From: Mactromeris polynyma
Taxonomy: Eukaryota; Mollusca; Bivalvia; Venerida; Mactridae
Assembly: GCA_032209605.1 (NCBI GenBank)
Contig: JASFXZ010000003.1
Coordinates: forward strand, 37,536,762 to 37,600,761
Direction of reading: 5' to 3'
DNA: 64,000 bases
Under the pieces are notes generated by a model that saw nothing but the letters and a program-made list of their open reading frames with translations, did not search any database and was not told the DNA's origin. A program made the position numbers and the translations under genes. This document shows, one piece after another, positions 1 to 10,500 of the stretch. The first letter of the stretch is position 1. Each line of letters starts with the position of its first letter.

Positions 1-399
1 CCGTCTGTACTAATATGTAGAATCTTGTGTTACAAATCATGTTGCGATATTTGCGTAATTATCCGCAAACACCAGCTATACATTTAGAATTTTTTACCGA
101 AAGCTTAAAGCAATTATGGTAGCCATCATGTTCAATTTCATATCAAAAGCATATATCTTGACTTAATACCGGCAGTAATATATGAGAAATATATTCTACG
201 TGTCTTCGAACTTCCATTGACCCCCAACTTGTTCCGTTTAATCAGTCTATTCAGTTCACTGTCTTATAACTAATGTGATCTAAGTCTTACAGGGCTTATC
301 GTAGTTTCCTCAGATAAAGTTGATAGCCAATAAACATCGAATGGTACATCACATGAATAAAAATATTACTATGTATATAACATTGGTAAAAATAGTTGC
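1..399. other. No gene recognised
   Basis: AT-rich sequence with no identifiable feature; the R1 repeat starts near 400. Confidence 0.5.
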
Positions 400-665
400 T
401 ACAGGGAAGGCCACATACATAAGACAGTGCCCCATACAGACCTCCGGGAAACATCAATCCACAAAACATAAGGCACTTAAGGAGGTCAAAGGGTACACAT
501 GTTAATGAACAGAGGCACAAAGAATGGCCGGGAGACCACAAGGAATAACTAGGAGAATCAAAGTGGACAGTGAAGAAAGGGGGAGGGGGGATTAATGGAT
601 GGAAAATATCACAGGGAAAGTCAAGACAGCTGGCAACAATAGGCCGAAACTGGGCAGAAAAGAAC
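400..665 (-). repeat. Dispersed repeat R1, diverged copy
   Basis: This is a member of a family of about 300-430 bp that recurs across the window. Its hallmarks, read on this strand, are 'agggaaggccacatacataag', 'acataaggcactt', 'ggccgggagaccacaaggaa', and 'gtcaagacagctggcaac'. The same marks occur at 2800-3060, inside both inverted arms of the array, and as several plus-oriented monomers in block C. It has no coding capacity I can recognise. Confidence 0.7.
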
Positions 666-1139
666 ATGAACACTATAGGGGGAATGGAAATATAACATAC
701 ATTTTAAACACGAAAAGAAATTACCATACAGCGAATTACAGCCTATATTCATGTCATAATTAATTTTATTCGCAAGTTATTTGTAGTGTAATATAGTTAT
801 AGTTCGTATGAGAAGTTTTGACTGAAATGCAAACAATATAAAGTGTAAAGATATCTCAGTTCTTCGAGTTTGACAGTAATATTGTTAACCTGAGGAAAAT
901 ACTATCATCCAAGGCGCAGTCGATGGTGATATTTATTCTCCGACGGTTGACAATATTTATGTCCAACAAAAAGCTATGAGGTATTTATTTTATCATATCA
1001 AAACAAAATAAGTTAATAATATTTATGTTATACATATCTTTGCAGGTAACATTCGGTTTGTCAGTTATCACGTGATTTGTTATCGGCCAATCAAAGCGGT
1101 TAAATGAATAATGACTAATAATGCGGTATTTAAATAAAC

Positions 1140-1430
1140 AAAAAATATCTTGAAAAAAGATGGTCGGCACAATTTGAAGTTTAAGATTTATTGTGCAGCG
1201 TAAAACCATGCCGAGATGTTACGATTGCTGGTAACTGCAGATATATTCTCCGAAATTCAGTGGATTTCGGTAAGGTAACTAACCCTTTATCGAAGGATTA
1301 ACCATCCGCGTCAATGCTACAAACGTTGTTCGGTTGAAGAGAAATTGCCTTGGTGGGTTAATGTAAGATTTGATTGGTGTACTCAACACTGATATATAAA
1401 TAGCAAAACCATGTTAGTAGGGCTGCGCCG
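1140..1430 (+). repeat. Dispersed repeat R2, copy 1
   Basis: This is a sequence of about 280 bp found three times (also 52865-53175 and 57960-58235). The shared blocks are 'atggtcggcacaatttgaag', 'tgccgagatgttacgattgc', 'tcaccgaaattcagtgg', 'ggttgaagagaaattg', and a final 'agcaaaaccatgttagta'. The copies are clearly diverged. No terminal inverted repeats or tRNA boxes are evident, so its class is unknown. Confidence 0.75.
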
Positions 1431-2603
1431 AAAAACTATCACATGTAGACAATATAGCAGTACAACTCAAAGCTATGCTTTATTTATATATTGTTCCCAA
1501 GCAACACTCACTTAGACACTTAGACAGTTCGTCAAATGTACAAAAGTACAAGTGAACGGAACTTCAACCAAATGATGACACCCAATACAAAGTGTTCATG
1601 ATTAACCTTTTGGGACAGTCCATTGTAAACGATTCAGTTTTATCTCTATATTATATCTGCTTATACATTCTGTAAATATTGATTTCAATATCAATAATGT
1701 GTTCACATTTTACTGTGCTTTCTAAACTACAAGTATCTAAAATAGAATGATGAGACAAATAACTTTAAAAGGCCTGTAATACGATTATATGGTGATACTC
1801 TTTGAGGAAAACATTACACTGGTGAATACGCATGTCTTTCATCATTATTTCACTCTATATAATGTGTTCCATAAAAGTGCAATTAACATGAAGTTTGCAC
1901 AAAGTATAATGCATATAAAGTTCAACGTAAATGGCATCAGGAAGTGCTTTTATCCCAATGGAACACTATCTGATATTTGTGTTTCCGTTCATCACGTGTG
2001 ATTTTTAAATTAACTGTTTAATCAGATTAAGCGCAAAATGCCGTGCGCGTAAAAGTACTCGCATCTGCTTTGCTCTGAAACAAACACGATGTTTTATGCA
2101 TCATCTGGCATCACAATAACAGATGTACATTCGAGATGTATCATCTTATAAATAACAAATACTCCAACAATTGCATACATATTCATTTCTCCGGGGATGT
2201 ATTTTAAACATTTATGTGATATGTACACGCGTATTATGATGCGCCTATTCCATAAACTCACATAAATAATGCAACAGACGAATATAGATCGCAACACATA
2301 TATGAGAGATCTAATGGGATTATGTGACTTTGGTCGACGCCACTGAGCTTTCTAATGATATTTAACAACGAACAAATGTTGTCAATATTTCAAATTTTCC
2401 GTCGCATGTTTAAGTTAACATCATTATTTTCCCTGGAAACACTGAATATACACTTATTTAATAATTTGGAGTCATTTGAAAAATTGTTCCATTAAAATGT
2501 ATTGTGTACTAGAACTTAAAGCAGGTCTCGTATGTTGTTAAATCAAACTGAAGTTAGTTGGCTATTTGCAGAATTATCTTTGGGAATATCTTAGATTGTT
2601 ATT
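1431..2603. other. No gene recognised
   Basis: AT-rich sequence. The short frames at 1789-2001 and 2094-2297 have no recognisable motif. Confidence 0.5.
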
Positions 2604-2676
2604 ATCTCGCTCTCTCCCTCTCTTCCCCCTCTTCCCTCTCTCTCCCTCTCTCTCCCTCTCTCTCCCACTCTCTCAC
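2604..2676. repeat. CT-rich microsatellite
   Basis: About 70 bp of (tctc/ccctctct)n with interruptions. Confidence 0.9.
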
Positions 2677-2799
2677 TATGTAACTTGCATATTTTTGTCA
2701 TATTTCAAATACAACAATATTATTACGACGGCAGATGCTTAAGTTCGTCGACAAAGATACAAAACAGTTTTATAAAATGTTGGAAGACAAAGAATAAGT

Positions 2800-3060
2800 T
2801 GCTACAGGGAACACCACATAAGACAGTGCCTCTCCACACAGACCTCTGGAAAAACGACAATCCATAAACATAAGGCACTTGAGGAGGTTTAATGGTACAT
2901 ACGTAAGGGAACAGAGGCGCAAGGAACGGCATGGCCGACCATTATGAATAACTAGGAATAACAAAGAGGACAAAGAGTGAAGATGGGAAATTATAGGATG
3001 GAAATAATCACAGGACAAGTAGAGACAGCTGACATCAATAGGGAAATTGAATTTACAATA
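2800..3060 (-). repeat. Dispersed repeat R1, diverged copy
   Basis: The copy has the same order of motifs as the one near 400-665: gttgctacagggaacaccac, acataaggcacttgagg, catggccgaccattatgaa, and a final 'agacagctgacatcaatag'. Open frames here on both strands are by-products of the repeat. Confidence 0.7.
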
Positions 3061-3632
3061 AAGACAAATAGAAATATACAGATATATTAAGCAAACTGAA
3101 ACCAAAATACGACTACACCCAATGATTAAGGTATTCCACCCATAATGTACATTTCTCAAAAGGCAAATGAAACTTGAATTAATTCAATCTGTACTATAAT
3201 GCGGATAAAAAATAATAATTCATAAATCTTTACCGTTCTTAAAATGCATACAGCATTCAAGAAAGGGGCAAATTTCCTTTCAAAATTAAAATATTTTTAA
3301 TAGCAGACGACCAAAACTAAATTGATGTATCAATGGGGGGGGGGTCATATTGTCTGTAATAAAAATGTATTACATTATCTAACACAGAATATATCAAACA
3401 TTTAGATACTTTTTCCGTCCGGTTATGTACAGCGAAAGTTTCATTTTCAACAGAATGACGTGCACATTTCTCTGAGAAATATTATCACTTCAATAACTAA
3501 GTTAAGATAAGTCGATAGTAAACACGACCATACCCACTTTCCATTACAGGTAAAGTAGCTTACCGTCATTATCATGCCTATTATCTTCATAATTAGTATT
3601 ACATTTTGGTGACATATCGCTCAAAGTAGACA
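3061..3632. other. No gene recognised
   Basis: AT-rich sequence with a G9 run near 3336. Confidence 0.5.
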
Positions 3633-3712
3633 GTAGCGATAGCTCAATTGGTAGAGCTTCTGACTGGTAACTTCGACCATAAGATAGGATGTGAGTCCGA
3701 GACACATTTCTG
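3633..3712 (+). repeat. tRNA-like sequence, likely SINE head or tRNA pseudogene
   Basis: A strong A box, TAGCTCAATTGGTAGAGC, sits at tRNA spacing, followed by an anticodon-loop-like CTGGTAA. The B-box region (tgagtccgagac) is degenerate, and the anticodon and acceptor stems do not pair well. That argues against a functional tRNA and for a tRNA-derived SINE or pseudogene. Confidence 0.55.
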
Positions 3713-4342
3713 CCTCCCATTTTTATGGACAATATAATTTTTTATACTTTACTCAGTGCTTGCAATTACTTGTTGTTTGTCGTTTCTGTCTGTTTATTTT
3801 TGTTTTTTGTTACCGTCTAATTGCTTTGTCGTTAAACCAAACGTGTTTAATGATGGCTATAGCGTCGTCGCTTAAATGTTCATTTGAAATACTTACGTTT
3901 TTCGAAGTAGCAAATATCAACTTTGTTCCCTATACTGTGAGTGTGTAGCGATAAATGTACATGTAAATCTACTGCACGATATCGTGCACTTTAAAAATCA
4001 TGAAACCATATCATTATTAGTTAATAGCTTATAAATACACATGCTATACAATGTTTTTAATTAATGATATTCGAGCGGACTTATCGTGGTATACTTATAG
4101 CGCTTTAGTAACACTGTCATATATATTTCGTGGTATTTGGTATATATTGTAAACATCTGTCCCACCTTTAAAATATCAAATTTCGAGTCTGTGCTTATCA
4201 CACGAGCTTTTTTGTTAATCCCGCCGGTATGTGGACGCGTTTAATTTTGTTACTCATCAAATAAGGTAACCCTAAAGCGCGAACATCTTGCAAACTTAAA
4301 CGAACTTCCCCATTATACGGTAAAAAAGTTAAAAGATAGTGT
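3713..4342. other. Upstream region of the copine-like gene
   Basis: AT-rich, with no unambiguous TATA or initiator element. A palindromic 'cgatatcg' lies near 3978. The promoter should lie here or further upstream if a non-coding exon exists. Confidence 0.35.
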
Positions 4343-4568
4343 ATGGCATATCGACGTGAAAGGACGAATGATAAGATGAGTGATTCGGAAGGCTTCAGTG
4401 TTGACTGTGTTGACGGAAGAAACGGTGACGGTTCTGTGCTAGTGTCTACGGGGATGGCGTTGAATGCGGAAAGACATGACAATGTTATATTGGATCACTT
4501 TTCAACATTGGACGAAGTTCGAGATGCTATTATGAAACAAGGTCTTGAAACATGCAACCTGATTTTCG
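4343..4568 (+). CDS. Copine-like gene exon 1
   Basis: This exon encodes residues 1-75 plus the first base of a Gly codon. It covers a short acidic N-terminus and the helix [11 protein letters not shown]...GLETCNLIF that leads into the first beta strand of the vWA domain. It ends at the donor gtatgt. The phase-1 junction joins exactly to exon 2 to give the strand LIFGIDYT. A minus-strand open frame over the same bases is a shadow. Confidence 0.8.
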
Positions 4569-7500
4569 GTATGTTAAACTTTGTGTCGGATTTTTGGATA
4601 TTGCGCAGATGATTTTGTATAAAAATTGGTAACGTTATAGATATTTGTAGAAACTGTTGAAAACTGTTACTGTATATATATATATTAATCTTTTGTAAGT
4701 TTTCAATGACCCGTAAATATTATATTTACCATGAGTTAAGTACAATAAACAATACGCAGTCATGTATTTCAGAGTCGTTTATGAACCTTTAAATTCGCCT
4801 GTGATATTTTAGTGCATAGTGTGAGGGTAAACTTCGTATTTGATGAATATAGATAGTTAGATAAATTTATTGCAAAATTGCCCATGAGCGAACATGCAAA
4901 TATTAACATAGTTATAAATAAATACTTTCGATCAATGTACACATGAGAATATTATAAAAGCACATAAATTACCAAACAACAAAATGTGTACTAGTTAACA
5001 GAGGGTAATCAAGTTTGGTTGGATATGTAGTACGGAGAAAAGTGTTTTTTCTAGTTGTTTTGTCTCCTTGTTTTAGTTATATTTAGGATGCATATAAAAA
5101 TGATGAATATGTAATGTATATGGAAGTCGTGATAAAACTACTGAAATATAATTTAAGATAATATCCTATTTAGTTGAAAATTGATACTACTAAATAGGTT
5201 ATTATCTTAAATTATATTTCAGTAGTATTATCACGATTAGGGCCTCCGCTGCCGTTCGCCAAAGTCATCATATGCGAAAGATTTGCGAATTTGGCGACAA
5301 AAAAATGCATTTGGCGAAAGTGATGGGCGAATGTTTTTTTTTCAATAAATTTCAACGATATAAGTGGTTTTAAGCGGCCGAGGCCGGGTCTCAACTTCTG
5401 TGTATAGTGGGTTCACGTATTAAGTGTAAAAATCGATAACCACTCTATTCTAGGTTACGACCGCGTAGTACGAATGTGCGCTGTACGAATGTGTCATGCT
5501 CGATAACCAACTTTATTGGGGATTAAAGGGTATTAAAACGATGACATCTGGAGTGAACGACAGTATACAAATCTTAAACATGTGCCCTTTGAAGTGCACC
5601 GAAAATAAAACTATTTCACATGTTTTATTATGCGAGAACAATGATGAACCGATTGGTTTGGTGACAATGTTGTTGATCAATCACTACGACACTAGTCCGA
5701 TGGTAAGTGATACAATAACTTCAATTGCTTTGTTTGGCAAGTGATCTTGGTGTGTTGAAAATTACTCGGACCGTGATTTATTCTAGTGTAATATACATAA
5801 ATGATAAGTCAACGGCTAACAATTGTCATGTGTCATAAATAAGGGGCTTTTATGTTGATAAAATTCGTTTCTGGCTGCAATGCATTGAAGAAAGATTCAG
5901 TTAAGAAACATTCCACAACATCAAGGGGTATTATTTATAATATTTTAATTTATGATCCTTGAATTGCTTCAATTTATTTGTTCTGTGTTTCTCTCGTAGA
6001 TATTGTTTATCATTCAGCTGTCAATAGCAAAACTAAATTAATGTTCATTGAAATTTACAAAATATGTTTGATAAATATTTTTGATAACATTCTTTTAAAA
6101 TAGCATTATTTGCATGCTTTTCACATGGGCTGCATCATGTTGCCATTTTTGTTGTTTATAATAAAAAAGAACAAATGTAATGTATCGTGTGCTGTATATT
6201 TTCAGACGACAAGGATGCTGCTGATGTTGCCAGATTGTATATACAAGTATGTCGAGAGAATTCCTTGGCAGAGAATGAACTGGCCATTTACTGACTGTTA
6301 ACAGAAATAGAATTTGAAAATGATGTGTATTGTTTTAACGTCATGAATGAAATATAAGTGTTGTTTTACATCATATTTACATTTCTGTCTAAATTGACCT
6401 CTTTATATCATAAAGGAACGGTTCTGGCTCTGGTGGCTCAAAGTGGGTCAGAAGTGGCTCCAACTTTTTTCAATTGGCTAAAGTCATGGCTACATATATA
6501 AAAAGGCCAGGGTCACTAGATTAAACAGTGGGTCTGTATTTTTCGAGGTTGTAATTTAATATTGCCCTTTACAATATTTAAATCGGCCTTGAAAACAGGC
6601 CTTAAATTTTATAAGTCATTCACAGTTCACGTATATGGGAGTAAAAGCCTGCCCTGTGTTCAGTTACGGCTAACAGTCGCTCACGATTTGTTTTCTATCT
6701 CTGGCCCACCGTATCACATTGACTGCACACGGGGAACCAAATTGTAAAACGTTACGAAAAGTGAACCGCAAATACATTTACTGAACGCAGGGCAGATATA
6801 GTAATGTAAACAAGTTTATTACAAATCGGCAACGGAAGAATGTTCATTTTTATATTGATGTGATCAAACTTGCACTGTTATCTGGGTTGTCTTATATCGA
6901 CATTCTCTCTCAAATATATATATATTATGCCGTAAAATATGATAAAAGTGCACACAACAAATGTTTGTAAGAGAATTGTATTGAGTAGAAAGTATTGATT
7001 TAAAATGAAATGACATCATGAGTTTGATAGACAAAACAGACTCTATATTTTGACATGTTTGTTTAAGTTATTATAACTTCATATAATGGTGTTAACATTT
7101 TTGTCATTTAGCGCAATTCCTTTGATATTAAGAAACCTACATTTATTTTCATTTAAAACTATTTAAACCATAATTTATCTGGCATAATTCTCATGTCTCA
7201 ACTTCCTTTCATCCGTATGGAGGTGCAAAGCCATGTTTGCGTAATTGTGATTAGGTGCGAACAATTTTAATTGATACTTTAATATGTTTGAAATTAAGCC
7301 ATCCTTATGGTGATCAATTGTCTAGATATTTTATTGTGTTGTTTCTTATGAAATAGATAGCTAAATATGTGTTCCATATGTCAGTTCATGGACATAAGTA
7401 TATAAAGGCATGCTTCCTTTAAAAAAAGGATAGATAATATAATATAAAGAAAGAAGCTTAGAATAAATTACTGTGTGAAACATACTTTGTGAAATACTTA

Positions 7501-10500
7501 CTTTGAGTTATAAGAAACTATTGGCAACTTCGAGCATAAAAACATTTGTGCACTGTGAACTGTTATTGTACTTATTGTTATTATTTTGGACTTGAGTGGA
7601 ATAAAAATGAATAGAACGACATCCGCCTTGCGTGCTGTTTACAGTGGTACTAGATTTAGTGAAACGACTAACGGTGAAGAAACCCGCCCCTCCAAACGCT
7701 TCGTAAAATATAGATACAAACATTAGGTACATGAAAGTCGTATATTACACTCAGGAGGTTCACCGATTCATATACAGTAAGACCTTCATAATAAGGCCAC
7801 CTTTGGGACCCTTGAAAACTGGTCTTTCCTATCGAGAGTGTCTAAATATTTAGAGTGAGTTGAGAGCAAAACAGTGAAATGGACTTGAAAGTTATGTTTT
7901 TAATTTTGAGGTGGTCTTATTATCGATGTGGTCTTTAAGTGAGATTTAACTGTACGCGTTCCTTATCCGAATGTCAATGATGTTAGTTGATTGAACTTTT
8001 AATAATTCCACAGTAAGAGTCAGATATTGATTAGTAGATTAGTTTATCTCTAAAGTTTAAGAAAAAGAATGTTCATTTTATATCCATGTGATCAATCATG
8101 TACTGTTAGTGTCGTGCATTATCTCGTATCGACGTCTCTATGTAATTTCCACATAAAAAATAAAATTAATGTATTTTGTGAACGTATAAATTGTTCACAT
8201 CTATACCAGGGATATAAATTTTGATATTATCGGTCATCAAACTATGGTCTTCCTTATTGAATTTGATGTTTACGGCGTTTTATATGTCTATCAATACTTT
8301 CACTGTACTAGACATTGCGGGCGCATACAATTCGAAATGTATATGTTGACGTGAATGTGAAGTCAATGTAATCGTGTTTGTCTGTCTTCCATTTAACTTG
8401 AACCATATATCTCTCTCACAGTTTCCATTCGGTTGTTATAACTCATGGCTGTACGTCATTACTGTAAGGTTACAAATATTTTACCCTTTAGGACAAAGAT
8501 TACCATGGATTGCACATTTAGGGAATTATTTTACTGATCTGAGAAGATCTGCCGTCTTTGAAGAGTGTTTATAGTCAGCTGTGGTTTTTCATGGGTGTCA
8601 TATGCCCATGATCTTACTGAAACAGTTTTATTCAGAATAATTACTATTGTGATGATACATATAGCTGACTCAGTCAAAACAGTAATACTATATAAATATG
8701 GAATCCTGTTAGAATATATTGTCAATATCTTACACATTAAGCATGATAAGATGTGGTTTTTCCCTACCGATGACATTTATTTGAACGAATTATTAAAACT
8801 AAGAACGCTTATCCATGACATCTGAATTCCTTCTCACCGACGTGGAACCTGTTTCTGTTTAAGACGACTGGTCGTGACAGAATTGTCTATGACAGGAGAA
8901 AAATACTTGAGATACTTACAATTATATATTCAGTACTTCAGTAAGAAACAAGAACACGATGCATTGACGAGAGGACAGTAATTGTGGTCATACAGTGTGT
9001 CATTTTAGGAAGTAGAGTCACGTTATGTCAAACGTATCTACGATTACATTTGTACAAGTGCCATGAGAACATTCAATACACAAACATGATACGAGCGACT
9101 TATAAATAAGCAAAGCGATGATACGAGTGACTTATAAATAAGCAAAGCGATGATACGAGTGACTTATAAATAAGCAAAGCGATGATACGAGTGACTTATA
9201 AATAAGCAAAGCGATGATACGAGTGCCTTATAAATAAGCAAAGCGATGATACGAGTGACTTATAAATAAGCAAAGCGATGATCAGAGTGACTTTTAAATA
9301 AGCAAAGCGATGATACGAGTGACTTATAAATAAGCAAAGCGATGATACGAGTGGCTTATAAATAAGCAAAGCGATGATACGAGTGACTTAAAAATAAGCA
9401 AAGCGATGATATGAGTGATTTATAAGTAAGCAAAGCGATGATACGAATGGCTTATAAATAAGCAAAGCGATGATATAAGTGACTTATAAATAAGCAAAGC
9501 GATGATACGAGTGACTTATAAATAAGCAAAGCGATGATATGAGTGACTTATAAGTAAGCAAAGCGATTATACGAATGGCTTATAAATAAGTAAAGCTATG
9601 AAACGAATGGCTTATAAAGAAGTAAAGCGATGAAACGAGTGACTTATAAATAAGAAAAGCGATGATACGAGTGACTTATAAATAAGCAAAGCGATGATAC
9701 GAGTGACTAATAAATAAGCAAAGCGATGATATGAGTGACTTATAAATAAGCAAAGCGATGATAAGAGTGTCTTATAAATAAGCAAAGCGATGATACGAGT
9801 GCCTTATAAATAAGCAATGCGATGAAACGAGTGACTAATAAATAAGCAAAGCGATGATACGAGTGACTTATAAATAAGCAAAGCGATGATACGAGTGACT
9901 TATAAATAAGCAAAGCGATGATACGAGTGACTTATAAATAAGCAAAGCGATGAAACGAGTGACTTATAAATAAGCAAAGCGATGATATGAGTGACTTTTA
10001 AATACCATATATATATGAGCACTTAGAAGAAATTATAAAACGACAATGCAACTTAAATGTTAGTTTTTTTTCAGGTATTGACTACACAATGAGTAATATA
10101 AGTCAAGGACAGAAGACATTTGAAGGAAGAAGCGTGCATGCTGTATCAGATCATTTCATTAATCCCTACCAGAATGTACGTCTGCTCTAACCATTAAAAC
10201 GAAATTAAACAGACATCTATGTTGTGACGGAAATAATGTTGGGTCCAACTTCTGGTTCAAGAATCGATCTATTCGTACACTTTATACATGTACATTTGTC
10301 GTACATTGTCTCATTTAACGGAGAAATGTTTGCACTTCTTGTGAAAGCAGCAAAGAATTCTTAACAGAAATCTTAACTCTAGTCAATGGTCTGATATGAT
10401 GTTCAGTCGAGTGTTGAAAACTGGACCTTTGTCGCTATTTACTGCTTAGATTTTAAAATAAACATTTAATTATTATACACGTTAATATTGCAAATGTAAT

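Noticed and set aside
3633..3712. Functional tRNA-Thr gene
   Set aside because: The loop reads CTGGTAA, but the anticodon stem does not pair and the B box is degenerate.
4198..4482. 94-codon minus-strand frame
   Set aside because: It is antisense to exon 1 of the copine-like gene; the plus strand joins exactly to four downstream exons.
9088..10004. CRISPR-like array
   Set aside because: Units are directly abutting 32-mers with no unique spacers; it is a minisatellite in a eukaryotic intron.
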